This document shows, piece by piece, positions 15,962-24,065 of a stretch of DNA of 64,000 nucleotides; position 1 is the first letter of the stretch, and each line of letters begins with the position of its first letter. Source of the DNA: Streptomyces rimosus subsp. rimosus (GTDB lineage Bacteria; Actinomycetota; Actinomycetes; Streptomycetales; Streptomycetaceae); the NCBI RefSeq assembly GCF_000720725.1, contig NZ_JOCQ01000025.1, forward strand, positions 38,415 through 102,414, in the 5' to 3' direction. The notes below the pieces were generated by a model, which was not told the origin of the DNA, made no database searches, and saw only the letters and a program-made list of their open reading frames with translations. The position numbers and the translations under genes are program-made.

Positions 15962-16690
15962 TCAGCCGATGATGTGCCGCAGATATGCGCGCGGGTCGGT
16001 GAGATAGCGGCGCCAGTGGTCGACGAGGGCCAGCTCCTCCCAGGCCACCGAGCGCATGCCGTGCGCACCGACCTCGACTATGTCCGCGCCGGGCAAGGCC
16101 GTCAGCAGCGGCGAATGCGTGGCACAGATGACCTGGGCGCCGCCGCGGCTCAGCTCCTCCAGCACGCCGACCAGCTCCAGGCAGGACGTGAACGACAGCG
16201 CGGCCTCGGGCTCGTCGAGCACATACAGCCCCGGCTGCCGGAACTTCTCCCGGAAGGCCATCAGGAAACTCTCGCCATGGCTCATCGCCTCGGGCACGCC
16301 CGACAGCCGCTCCCGGGCGAGCGCGTCCCACGCGGTCTCGGCACGCAGGAAGAAGCCGCGGCGGCGGGTGCGCGGACCGCGGATCATGCGGCGGCCCACC
16401 GCCGTCGCGTCGAAGCGGACGGCGACGCCCAGCTCGGACGGTGCACGCGAACTGGCGTACTTGTAACCGGCCGAGCCGCCGTAGGAATCGAGGCCGAAGC
16501 CCTCCGCCAGGGCCTCGGCCAGCGTCGATTTGCCGGAGCCGTTCTCGCCCACGAGGAAGGTGACCGGCGCGCCGAATTTCAGCCCGTCCTCGGCCAACCA
16601 GCGCACGCACGGGACCGTCCAGGGCCAGTGGTCCCCGCTCTCCGCCACGGCTTCCGCGGAGCGATTCACGTATGCGCGTTCGATGAGCAT
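15962..16690 (-). CDS. AAA family ATPase (ABC-type, AAA_21-like)
   Basis: 242 residues. Walker A is VGENGSGKST near residue 48; MSHGESF resembles the ABC signature; Walker B is GLYVLDEPEAAL; and ICATHSPLL contributes the switch His. There is no membrane domain gene nearby, so this is a soluble ABC ATPase of the kind found in predicted repair, toxin or defence contexts, or as a stand-alone protein widespread in Streptomyces. The start ATG at 16690 is followed directly by MLIERAYVNRS. Function unknown. Confidence 0.85.
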   Translation of the reverse strand: MLIERAYVNRSAEAVAESGDHWPWTVPCVRWLAEDGLKFGAPVTFLVGENGSGKSTLAEALAEGFGLDSYGGSAGYKYASSRAPSELGVAVRFDATAVGRRMIRGPRTRRRGFFLRAETAWDALARERLSGVPEAMSHGESFLMAFREKFRQPGLYVLDEPEAALSFTSCLELVGVLEELSRGGAQVICATHSPLLTALPGADIVEVGAHGMRSVAWEELALVDHWRRYLTDPRAYLRHIIG

Positions 16691-16762
16691 GTCTCGAAGC
16701 TCTCACACGCCACTGACAACGGCCCCGCACCGGCTGCCGGCCCCGCTGCCTACCCTGTGATC

Positions 16763-17098
16763 ATGCTGCCCGCCCGCTCCGCCGCCCTCTTCGTCCTCGC
16801 CGCCCTCTTCGAGATCGGCGGCGCCTGGCTCGTCTGGCAGGGCGTACGCGAACACCGCGGCTGGCTGTGGATCGGCGCGGGCGTGCTCGCCCTGGGCGCG
16901 TACGGCTTCGTCGCCACGCTCCAGCCGGACGCCGACTTCGGCCGCATCCTCGCCGCGTACGGGGGCGTCTTCGTGGCCGGCTCGCTGGCCTGGGGCATGG
17001 TCGCGGACGGCTACCGCCCCGACCGCTGGGACGTGGCCGGCGCGCTGATCTGCCTGGCCGGGATGGCCGTGATCATGTACGCGCCGCGGGGGCGCTGA
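16763..17098 (+). CDS. YnfA/UPF0060 family small membrane protein
   Basis: 111 residues with four transmembrane helices: FVLAALFEIGGAWLVW, GWLWIGAGVLALGAYG, ILAAYGGVFVAGSLAWG and WDVAGALICLAGMAVIMY. This is the UPF0060 pattern, including FEIGGAWLVWQ. It belongs to the drug/metabolite (SMR-like) superfamily; transport has been proposed for some members. The ATG lacks a Shine-Dalgarno sequence, but TACCCT ends 6 nt upstream, matching a leaderless promoter. Divergent from the AAA ATPase. Confidence 0.9.
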   Translation: MLPARSAALFVLAALFEIGGAWLVWQGVREHRGWLWIGAGVLALGAYGFVATLQPDADFGRILAAYGGVFVAGSLAWGMVADGYRPDRWDVAGALICLAGMAVIMYAPRGR

Positions 17099-17157
17099 GC
17101 GCGCCTATTCTGCGTACGTACCACGCTTGCCGCCCGCCGCGCCCGAGGAGCCGCCGC

Positions 17158-17940
17158 ATGACCGCCGTACCCGACGTGCCCGCCGCCCGCACCCGCACCG
17201 CCGTCGTCACCGGAGCCAGCAGCGGCATCGGCGCCGCGACCGCCCGCCGGCTGGCCGCGGACGGCTACCGCGTCGTCCTCGCCGCCCGCCGCAAGGACCG
17301 CATCGAGGCGCTGGCCGCCGAGCTGCCGGACGCCGAGGCGTACCAGCTCGACGTGACCGACCGTGCCGCGGTGGACGCCTTCGCCGCCCATCTCGGCGAG
17401 CGCCACGAGTCGGTGGACGTGCTGGTCAACAACGCCGGCGGCGCGCTGGGCGCGGACCCCGTCGCCACCGGCGACCCGGCCGACTGGCGCACGATGTACG
17501 AGGTCAACGTCCTCGGCGTGCTGAACGTGACGCAGGCCCTGCTGCCCGCCCTGACCGCCTCCGGCGACGGCACGGTGGTCGTCGTCTCCTCGACGGCGGG
17601 CCACGGCACGTACGAGGGCGGCGGCGGCTATGTCGCCGCCAAGCACGGCGCGCACGTCATCGCCGAGACGCTCCGGCTGGAGCTGTGCGGCGAGCCGGTA
17701 CGCGTCATCGAGATCGCCCCCGGCATGGTCAGGACGGACGAGTTCGCCACCACCCGCTTCCGCGGCGACGCCGCCAAGGCGGCGAAGGTGTACGAGGGTG
17801 TGGCCGAGCCGCTGACCGCCGACGACGTCGCCGACACCGTCGGCTGGGCCGTCACCCGCCCCGCCCACGTCAACATCGACCTCCTCGTCGTACGGCCGCG
17901 CGCCCAGGCGGCCAACCACAAGGTGCACCGGACGGCCTGA
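17158..17940 (+). CDS. SDR-family oxidoreductase (YdfG-like)
   Basis: 260 residues. Cofactor motif VVTGASSGIGAATA at about residue 16, LVNNAGGALG, catalytic Ser in VVVSSTAGHG and YVAAKHGAH with the Tyr/Lys pair. The end VNIDLLVVRPRAQA matches the serine 3-dehydrogenase/YdfG subgroup, which oxidises short hydroxy acids. GAGGAGC lies 7 nt before ATG 17158; the frame continues upstream into the ynfA-like gene but is not coding there. It is 59 nt downstream of that gene and could share its transcript. A strong hairpin follows. Confidence 0.9.
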   Translation: MTAVPDVPAARTRTAVVTGASSGIGAATARRLAADGYRVVLAARRKDRIEALAAELPDAEAYQLDVTDRAAVDAFAAHLGERHESVDVLVNNAGGALGADPVATGDPADWRTMYEVNVLGVLNVTQALLPALTASGDGTVVVVSSTAGHGTYEGGGGYVAAKHGAHVIAETLRLELCGEPVRVIEIAPGMVRTDEFATTRFRGDAAKAAKVYEGVAEPLTADDVADTVGWAVTRPAHVNIDLLVVRPRAQAANHKVHRTA

Positions 17941-17948
17941 GGCCGTCG

Positions 17949-18005
17949 CGGGCGGGGGCGGTCACGGCGCCGGAAAACCGTTGGCGCCGCGGCCGCCCCC
18001 GCCCG
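17949..18005 (+). terminator. nested hairpin terminator after the SDR gene
   Basis: 13-nt perfectly complementary arms at 17949-17961 and 17993-18005 enclose a second GGCGCC/GGCGCC pairing. It sits 9 nt after the stop codon. Confidence 0.75.
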
Positions 18006-18304
18006 TACCGTTTCCTTCAGCCACCGCACGTGCGCGCTGCCGCCGCACGTGTCCTCTCACTCGGGCCCCGCCCTGGAAAGCAGTGTCTATGCCCCGGCCG
18101 GCGCTGAGCGCGCCTCACCACCGCGCGGACGCATCCCGCCGCTGACCTCCGCTGTCACCGGCTGTCGTCCGCCCTGCCGGCACGGCCCCGGCCGCACCCG
18201 CCTCCGGGCGGTGCCGCCCGCTGCCCGTACGTGCCCGTACGACCGAGGCCGCTCGGCCTGCTCCCACTGCCTTTTCCAGACACATTCCGGCAAGGAGTCC
18301 CCGA
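18006..18304. other. about 300-bp leader before the RNHCP genes
   Basis: No gene, and no known riboswitch could be recognised. It presumably holds the promoter of the RNHCP pair. An AAGGAG ribosome site lies at its end, about 10 nt before GTG 18305. Confidence 0.4.
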
Positions 18305-18733
18305 GTGCTGTCCAACAGCTCCCACGGTTCCAGCAGTTCCCACTCGTCCCACGGTTCCAGCAGTTCCCGCCCGCCCCACGGTTCCCGTCCGCAGCCGCGT
18401 ACCGACACCTTCACCTGCGTACGGTGCGGCCTGACCGTCACCACGCTCGGCCCCGACGGCAACCGCCGCAACCACTGCCCCAGCTGCCTGCACTCCCAGC
18501 ATGTGCACGACGCCGTCGAGGGCGGCCCGTCCACCTGCCAGGGCCGCATGTCGCCGATCGCCATCGCGGTGCTGCGCACCGGCGACTGGATGGTCGTCCA
18601 CCGCTGCACCCGCTGCGACGAGCTGACCTCCAACCCGGTCTCGCCGGACGACAACCAGCTGATCCTGATGCGGATGGCGGTCCGGCCGCTGGCCTCGCCG
18701 CCGTTCCCGCTCGAAGCGTTCGGCGACCTGTAG
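18305..18733 (+). CDS. RNHCP domain protein 1
   Basis: 142 residues. It has the RNHCP signature RRNHCPSC, preceded by FTCVRCGL, and a second Cys pair in HRCTRCDELTSN; these four-Cys arrangements look like zinc ribbons. The N-terminal 35 residues are a Ser/His-rich low-complexity tail made of three imperfect 27-bp units (starts 18323, 18350, 18377). Start GTG with AAGGAG upstream. It is followed 16 nt later by a paralogue and faces rtcB. The biochemical role of the domain is, to my knowledge, unknown; nucleic-acid binding is a guess from the zinc-ribbon look. Confidence 0.85.
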   Translation: MLSNSSHGSSSSHSSHGSSSSRPPHGSRPQPRTDTFTCVRCGLTVTTLGPDGNRRNHCPSCLHSQHVHDAVEGGPSTCQGRMSPIAIAVLRTGDWMVVHRCTRCDELTSNPVSPDDNQLILMRMAVRPLASPPFPLEAFGDL

Positions 18734-18749
18734 GGCGGGGGGCGACGAC

Positions 18750-19166
18750 ATGCCACGACGCAGCAATGCCGTACAGCGGCGCCGCGCCCAGCGGCCCAAG
18801 GACGTCCTGCACGGCCCCGGCGGCGCGCCCGGAGACGCGTTCCGCTGCCTGGGCTGCCGCCTGGAAGTGCCCCTGGCCGCACCGGGCACCGCCCATCGCA
18901 ACCACTGCCCGCACTGCCTGACCAGCCGCCACGTGGACCGCCGCGTCCCGGGCGACCGGGCCGCGGACTGCGGCGGCCGGATGCGGGCACTGTGCCTGGC
19001 CACCCGGCAGAACGGCGAATGGCTGCTGGTCCACCAGTGCCTGGCCTGCGGTGAACTGAGCACCAACCGCACCGCGGGCGACGACAACGCGCTGGCCCTG
19101 GTACGGCTGGCCGTCCGCCCTCTGGCGGACACCAGCAGACCCGTGCGGGCGCTGCTCACCTTGTGA
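18750..19166 (+). CDS. RNHCP domain protein 2
   Basis: 138 residues, paralogous to its upstream neighbour: FRCLGCRLEV, AHRNHCPHCLTSRHVD, then HQCLACGELSTNR and DDNALALVRLAVRPLA align segment by segment. The N-terminus is basic (RRSNAVQRRRAQRPKD) instead of Ser/His-rich, so the two copies have different tails on the same core. Probably co-transcribed with copy 1. It ends 4 nt before a bidirectional hairpin shared with rtcB. Confidence 0.85.
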   Translation: MPRRSNAVQRRRAQRPKDVLHGPGGAPGDAFRCLGCRLEVPLAAPGTAHRNHCPHCLTSRHVDRRVPGDRAADCGGRMRALCLATRQNGEWLLVHQCLACGELSTNRTAGDDNALALVRLAVRPLADTSRPVRALLTL

Positions 19167-19169
19167 AAC

Positions 19170-19211
19170 GCCGGGGCCCCGGACCGGCGGAAACCGGCCC
19201 GGGGCCCCGGC
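19170..19211. terminator. bidirectional hairpin between RNHCP 2 and rtcB
   Basis: Arms of 13 nt (GCCGGGGCCCCGG and its exact complement) at 19170-19182 and 19199-19211, with an inner CCGG pair. It separates two convergent genes. Confidence 0.85.
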
Positions 19212-19227
19212 CCGGGAGTGCGCGCGG

Positions 19228-20421
19228 TCAGCCCTTCACGCACACCACCTGCTTGAGCTTGGCCACCACCTCGACCAGGTCCCGCTGCTGGTCGATGACC
19301 TTCTCGATCGGCTTGTACGCGCCCGGGATCTCGTCCACGACGCCGGAGTCCTTACGGCACTCCACGCCCCGCGTCTGCTCTTCCAGGTCCCGCGTCGAGA
19401 AACGCTTCTTCGCGGCGTTGCGGCTCATCTTCCGGCCCGCGCCGTGCGAGGCGGAGTTGAAGGACGCCGGGTTGCCGAGGCCCTTGACGATGTACGAACC
19501 GGTGCCCATCGAGCCGGGGATGATGCCGTACTCGCCGCTCCCGGCGCGGATCGCGCCCTTGCGGGTAACCAGCAGGTCCATGCCGTCGTACCGCTCCTCC
19601 GCCACGTAGTTGTGGTGGCAGGAGATCACCGGCTCGAACGTCGGCTTCGCCTTCCTGAACTCCTTGCGCACGACGTCCTGGAAGAGCGCCATCATGATCG
19701 CGCGGTTGTGCTTGGCGTACTCCTGCGCCCAGAAGAGGTCGTTGCGGTACGCCGCCATCTGCGGGGTGTCCGCGATGAAGACGGCGAGGTCGCGGTCGAC
19801 CAGGCCCTGGTTGTGCGGCAGCTCCCGCGCCCGGCCGATGTGGAAGTCGGCCAGCTCCTTGCCGATGTTGCGGGAGCCGGAGTGCAGCATGAGCCACACC
19901 GAGCCGGTCTCGTCGAGACAGAACTCGATGAAGTGGTTGCCGCCGCCGAGCGAACCCATCTGCTTGACGGCACGGTCCTGCCGGAACCTGACCGCTTCCG
20001 CGACCCCGTCGAAGCGGCCCCAGAAGTCGTCCCAGCCGCTCGTCGCCAGGCCGTGCAGCCGGCCCGGGTCCACCGGGTCGTCGTGCATGGCCCGCCCGAC
20101 CGGGATGGCCTCCTCGATCTTGGACCGCAGCCGGGACAGGTCGCCGGGGAGGTCATTGGCGGTCAGGGAGGTCTTCACGGCGCTCATCCCGCAGCCGATG
20201 TCGACACCGACGGCGGCCGGGCAGACCGCTCCGTGCATGGCGATCACCGAGCCGACCGTCGCACCCTTGCCGTAGTGCACGTCCGGCATCACGGCCAGGC
20301 CCTTGATCCATGGCAGGGTGGCCACGTTGTGCAGCTGCTGCATGGCCACGCCTTCGACCGTGGACGGATCCGTCCACATCCGGATCGGAACCTTCGCTCC
20401 GGGCACTTCGGTGTACGACAT
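19228..20421 (-). CDS. rtcB: RNA-splicing ligase RtcB (GTP-dependent)
   Basis: 397 residues. Family motifs are intact: DVHYGKGATVGSV, GVDIGCGM with the metal-binding Cys, GSLGGGNHFIEF, LHSGSRNIGK and ASHGAGRKMSR with the His that takes GMP. It joins 2',3'-cyclic phosphate or 3'-phosphate RNA ends to 5'-OH ends, in tRNA splicing or RNA repair; with no known intron substrate here, repair of cleaved RNA is more likely. ATG 20421 has GGGGAAG about 5 nt upstream; the frame continues to 20532 but the extension looks like a random hydrophobic stretch. It faces the RNHCP pair and is divergent from a DUF3558 lipoprotein. Confidence 0.96.
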   Translation of the reverse strand: MSYTEVPGAKVPIRMWTDPSTVEGVAMQQLHNVATLPWIKGLAVMPDVHYGKGATVGSVIAMHGAVCPAAVGVDIGCGMSAVKTSLTANDLPGDLSRLRSKIEEAIPVGRAMHDDPVDPGRLHGLATSGWDDFWGRFDGVAEAVRFRQDRAVKQMGSLGGGNHFIEFCLDETGSVWLMLHSGSRNIGKELADFHIGRARELPHNQGLVDRDLAVFIADTPQMAAYRNDLFWAQEYAKHNRAIMMALFQDVVRKEFRKAKPTFEPVISCHHNYVAEERYDGMDLLVTRKGAIRAGSGEYGIIPGSMGTGSYIVKGLGNPASFNSASHGAGRKMSRNAAKKRFSTRDLEEQTRGVECRKDSGVVDEIPGAYKPIEKVIDQQRDLVEVVAKLKQVVCVKG

Positions 20422-20581
20422 AACTTCCCCATTCCCCCGAAAAACAATAAATAGCAAAAGCCGGACAAGAAGCCTGATCAAGGACAGGGGACCGGCGTAT
20501 GCGGCAGAACGTGCGGTAGACATTGTGTCCATCTGCCGTCGGGCCGAGGCAACCAGATTTCCTACGGAAGGAGCCGGTCAG
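20422..20581. promoter_or_regulatory. divergent promoter region, rtcB / DUF3558 lipoprotein
   Basis: 160 bp between two start codons, including an A-rich patch (20440-20458, CGAAAAACAATAAATAGCAA) close to the rtcB start. GGAAGGAG at about 20566 is the ribosome site of the lipoprotein gene. No operator could be singled out. Confidence 0.5.
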
Positions 20582-21472
20582 GTGCAGCGAAGGTCGTTCG
20601 TACCGGGGGCCGCGCTGGCGACCGCGGCCGCGCTGGCCGCCACGCTCACCTCCTGCACCGGCGGCCCGGGCTCCGGCGGCGGCACCAGTGACACCAAGGG
20701 CGGCGGCACCGCCGCCACCACGCAGTCCGCCGAACCCGGCAAATACCGCACGCTCCCCGAGCCCTGCGGCCTGCCGTCCAAGAACACGCTGCGCCGGCTG
20801 CTGCCGCCCGGCGGCGGGGAGAGCCCGCAGGACGCCGAGAAGGTCTACGCGGGCACCGCCGACATCACGTACGACACGGACCGGCGCGTCGGCTGCCGCT
20901 GGAAGCGCGAGGCCCCCGACGGCACCCGCCACCTCAGCCTCGACTTCGAGCGGGTGGTCTCCTACGACCCCGCGGTCAGCGACGACGACAAGGCGCAGAA
21001 CGTCTACGCCAAGAAGGAGCTGGCCGCCGAGCTGCCGGGCGGTTCGGGCAGCGCGAAGCCCACCCCCAGCACCGGGGACAAGGGCGGGGACGGCAAGCAC
21101 GGCACCGACGGGGACGGCCAGGGCACCGGAAAGGTCACCGCCGGCGGCAAGGCGTCCCCCGCCCCCACGGGCTCCCCGTCCGGCTCACCGAGCACGGGCC
21201 CGAGTACGGACCCGAGCTCGGCGTCCGGCTCCCCCGTCGCCCCGCGCGTCCTGGACGGCCTCGCCGACGCGGCCTTCCTCAACGACAAGCTGATCACCGC
21301 GGACAGCGGCGTGCACCGCGACGTGTCGATCGTCTTCCGCTCCTCGAACGTGATCGTGACCATCGCCTACGACCAGTGGTCGGCCGACAAGGCGTCCCTG
21401 CCGGACAGCAAGGACCTCCAGGACAAGGCCCAGGCACTGGCCCAGGAGCTGGCGGACCGCTTCAACGACTGA
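20582..21472 (+). CDS. DUF3558 domain lipoprotein 1
   Basis: 296 residues from GTG 20582. Signal peptide with lipobox LTSC near residue 25, then a Gly/Thr-rich linker and the DUF3558 core: LPEPCGLPSKNTLRRLLPP, VGCRWKRE and the end IAYDQWSA. The two cysteines probably form a disulfide. A long Pro/Ser/Gly-rich insert (about residues 150-205) splits the domain, unlike the shorter paralogue downstream. It is an exported, lipid-anchored protein of unknown function, common in mycelial actinobacteria. Its last 20 coding bases are repeated after the stop. Confidence 0.85.
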   Translation: MQRRSFVPGAALATAAALAATLTSCTGGPGSGGGTSDTKGGGTAATTQSAEPGKYRTLPEPCGLPSKNTLRRLLPPGGGESPQDAEKVYAGTADITYDTDRRVGCRWKREAPDGTRHLSLDFERVVSYDPAVSDDDKAQNVYAKKELAAELPGGSGSAKPTPSTGDKGGDGKHGTDGDGQGTGKVTAGGKASPAPTGSPSGSPSTGPSTDPSSASGSPVAPRVLDGLADAAFLNDKLITADSGVHRDVSIVFRSSNVIVTIAYDQWSADKASLPDSKDLQDKAQALAQELADRFND

Positions 21473-21546
21473 GGCGGACCGCTCCGGCGATCAGCGACCA
21501 GGGCGGACCGCTCCAGCGATCAGCCCGGATCGCTTCGACGATCAGT
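21451..21546 (+). repeat. tandem repeats copying the 3' end of DUF3558 gene 1
   Basis: GGCGGACCGCTTCAACGA, the last codons of the gene (from 21451), recurs in diverged form at 21473, 21502 and 21524. The copies share GGCGGACCGCT and CGATCAG blocks; spacings are 22, 29 and 22 bp. The array is outside the reading frame after the TGA. Confidence 0.8.
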
Positions 21547-21744
21547 CCGCTTTGTCCGGCGAGTAACGTCACGAATCGCCCTTCGGCCGCCCTGTGCCGC
21601 GTACCGTGTGCCCCCGAGCCCCACGCGCGGCAACGCCGCCACGCGCCCCGAAGGACGTACCGCGTACGGCCCGCGCCCGGACCGTACGCGGTGCCCGACG
21701 GCGTCCCACCGACGCGCCGAACGACGACGAACAGCGAAGGAACC

Positions 21745-22473
21745 ATGCACCGTTCAGCCAAGCGACTCGCCAGCCTCCTCGCCTGCGCAGCCGTACCGGT
21801 GATGCTCGTCGCCGGCTGCTCCTCCGACGACTCCGGCGACAAGAAGAAGGACCCGGGCAGCAGCGCGGCGCCGAAGAGCAGCTCGCCGAGCAAGGGCGGC
21901 AGCGCCTCGCCCAGCGTCACGCCCGCCAAGATGAAGAAGCTGCCCAACCCCTGCCAGGCCGTGTCCAAGGACACGCTCAAGAAGCTGGTGCCCAAGACCA
22001 AGAACGAGGACGGCGAGCAGGGCAAGTCCTCCGACGCCATGGCCCGCGGCTACTGCGCCTGGAAGAGCTCCGACGAGCAGGGCGTGGACGGCACCCAGTA
22101 CCGCTGGCTGGACATCGGCTTCCAGCGCTACGACTCCGACCCGACCCTGGGCACCGGCGAGAAGCGCGCCACCGACTTCTACAAGAAGCAGGTCGACACG
22201 GCCAAGGCCACCCAGGGCGCCAAGAACGTCAAGACCGGCGCGGTCGAGGGCACCGGTGACGAGGCGTCCTGGACCACGTACGACCTGAAGAAGGAGGACG
22301 ACGACTTCAAGAACCAGACGGTGATCGCCCGCACCGCGAACGTCGTGGTCACCGTCAACTACAACGGCGCGGGCCTGGCCGGCGCCGACGCCCCCGACCC
22401 CAGCGACCTCCTCAAGCTCGCCGAGTCCGCCACGCAGGAGGCCGTCACCTCGGTCGCCAAGGCCAACCAGTAG
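21745..22473 (+). CDS. DUF3558 domain lipoprotein 2
   Basis: 242 residues. Signal peptide and lipobox VAGC (Cys25), a Lys/Ser-rich linker, then LPNPCQAVSKDTLKKLVP and GYCAWKSSDEQG, the two Cys-bearing motifs of DUF3558. The C-terminal strand region VVVTVNYNGAG matches the end of copy 1. GAAGGA lies 5 nt before ATG. This copy has the usual family length. Tandem arrangement suggests duplication and then insertion of a linker in copy 1. Function unknown; surface location is inferred. Confidence 0.87.
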   Translation: MHRSAKRLASLLACAAVPVMLVAGCSSDDSGDKKKDPGSSAAPKSSSPSKGGSASPSVTPAKMKKLPNPCQAVSKDTLKKLVPKTKNEDGEQGKSSDAMARGYCAWKSSDEQGVDGTQYRWLDIGFQRYDSDPTLGTGEKRATDFYKKQVDTAKATQGAKNVKTGAVEGTGDEASWTTYDLKKEDDDFKNQTVIARTANVVVTVNYNGAGLAGADAPDPSDLLKLAESATQEAVTSVAKANQ

Positions 22474-22559
22474 CGCGACGAACCCTCCCCGGTCCCGGGC
22501 AGACGGGTGTGCCAGGCTAAGCCGCCACAGTCAGCCGAATGACCGGGGAGGGATCGCGG

Positions 22560-24005
22560 GTGCCCGCGACACACGCGACGCGCTTGAGCCGTACCCACCG
22601 CATCCTGATCGGCGTGGTCGTCGCCGGCGCGGTCCTCATCGCGGCGATCGGCTTCGCCGGCTCCTACACGGCCGTCCGCGACCTCGCACAACGCAAAGGT
22701 TTCGGCGCCTTCTCCGCGGTCTTCCCCATCGGCATCGACGCGGGGATCGTGGTCCTGCTGGCCCTGGACCTCCTGCTGACCTGGACCCGCATCCCCTTCC
22801 CGCTGCTGCGCCAGACCGCCTGGCTGCTCACCGCCGCCACCATCGCCTTCAACGGCGCGGCGGCCTGGCCGGACCCGCTCGGCGTCGGCATGCACGCGGT
22901 CATCCCGGTGCTCTTCGTGGTCGCCGTCGAGGCCGCCCGGCACGCCGTCGGCCGGATCGCGGACCTGACCGCCGACAAGCACATGGAAGGCGTCCGGCTC
23001 GCCCGCTGGCTGCTGGCGTTCCCGTCCACCTTCCGGCTCTGGCGCCGGATGAAGCTGTGGGAGCTGCGCTCGTACGACGAGGTGATCAAGCTGGAGCAGG
23101 ACCGGCTGGTCTACCGGACGCGGCTGCGGGCCCGGTACGGGCGGGCCTGGCGGCGTCGGGCGCCGGTCGAGGCGCTGATGCCGCTGCGGCTGGCGCGGTA
23201 CGGGGTGCCGCTGGCGGAGACGGGTGCGGCGGGGCTCGCGGCGGCGGGGATATCCGTGCCGGTGCCCGCCGCCGTACGGGAAGCGCGGGACGTGAGGGAC
23301 GCGGGGGACGCGGGGGACGCGGGGGCGCAGGCTCCCGCGGCCGTCGGCGACGCGGGTACGCGGACTCCCGCCGCCCTTGCGGAAGCGCCCGCGCCCGCCC
23401 CGGGAGCCCCGGCCGCGCCCGAGCCGCCGGTACCCGACCAGCCGCCCGTCCTCGACCGGCCGCCGGCTCCGGGGGCCGCACCGGAGCCCGCACCGGAACC
23501 GGAAGCGGCGCGGGGCCCGGAACCGGAACCGGACCCACACCCCGCTCCCGCCCCGGCCCCCGACGACACCCCCACCGAGCACCCGCCCCACGACTCCCGC
23601 CTCACCGTCCCCGTCGGCCCCGGCCGCAAACGGCCGCTCGGCGGGACCGCCGGGCCGCTGCCCGTTCCCGAGCCGCGCACCGCCCCGGCGGAACCCGAGC
23701 CCGTACCCGAGCCGGAGCCCAGCCCCGAGCCCGAACCGGCAGAACCCGCACCCGACGGCCCCGCCGCCACCGCCCTCCCCGACGACATCCCCCGCGAAGA
23801 GGCCTACTACGGCGCCTTCCGCCAGTACGTCGCCGAGAAGAACGACTTCCCCGATCCCCGGCAGTTCGCCCGCTACCTCCAGACCGTCTACGGCGTCACC
23901 GGCCGCGAGGGCGGCCCGCTCAGTGAGAACTACCTGCGGACGTTCGTGCGCGATTTCCGCCAGCGTTTCCGGGAGGAGATGGAGACCGCCGAGCACATCC
24001 CGTAG
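22560..24005 (+). CDS. DUF2637 membrane protein with long proline-rich tail
   Basis: 481 residues from GTG 22560, chosen because GGGGAGGG lies 7 nt upstream; the ATG at 22539 has nothing comparable. Four hydrophobic segments in the first 135 residues (ILIGVVVAGAVLIAAIGF, AGIVVLLALDLLLTW and others) resemble the DUF2637/SpdB-like proteins known from actinomycete conjugative plasmids and chromosomes. A basic region follows, then about 170 residues of Pro/Glu/Ala repeats, including 9-bp repeats at 23290-23325. The last about 70 residues (YGAFRQYVAEKNDFPDPRQF) form a folded, winged-helix-like DNA-binding-type end. Role unknown. Confidence 0.82.
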   Translation: MPATHATRLSRTHRILIGVVVAGAVLIAAIGFAGSYTAVRDLAQRKGFGAFSAVFPIGIDAGIVVLLALDLLLTWTRIPFPLLRQTAWLLTAATIAFNGAAAWPDPLGVGMHAVIPVLFVVAVEAARHAVGRIADLTADKHMEGVRLARWLLAFPSTFRLWRRMKLWELRSYDEVIKLEQDRLVYRTRLRARYGRAWRRRAPVEALMPLRLARYGVPLAETGAAGLAAAGISVPVPAAVREARDVRDAGDAGDAGAQAPAAVGDAGTRTPAALAEAPAPAPGAPAAPEPPVPDQPPVLDRPPAPGAAPEPAPEPEAARGPEPEPDPHPAPAPAPDDTPTEHPPHDSRLTVPVGPGRKRPLGGTAGPLPVPEPRTAPAEPEPVPEPEPSPEPEPAEPAPDGPAATALPDDIPREEAYYGAFRQYVAEKNDFPDPRQFARYLQTVYGVTGREGGPLSENYLRTFVRDFRQRFREEMETAEHIP

Positions 24006-24065
24006 GAATTCCCGGAGACCCCGGAGACGACCCCGGAACCCCCGGAGTCCCCGAACGGCCCCGGA

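Noticed and set aside
18006..18304. Possible riboswitch or structured leader before the RNHCP genes
   Set aside because: No match to any riboswitch pattern I know; only ordinary GC-rich palindromes are visible.
23290..23325. 9-bp repeats in the DUF2637 gene as a CRISPR-like array
   Set aside because: Direct 9-bp units without spacers, inside a coding frame and in phase with codons; simple low-complexity coding sequence.
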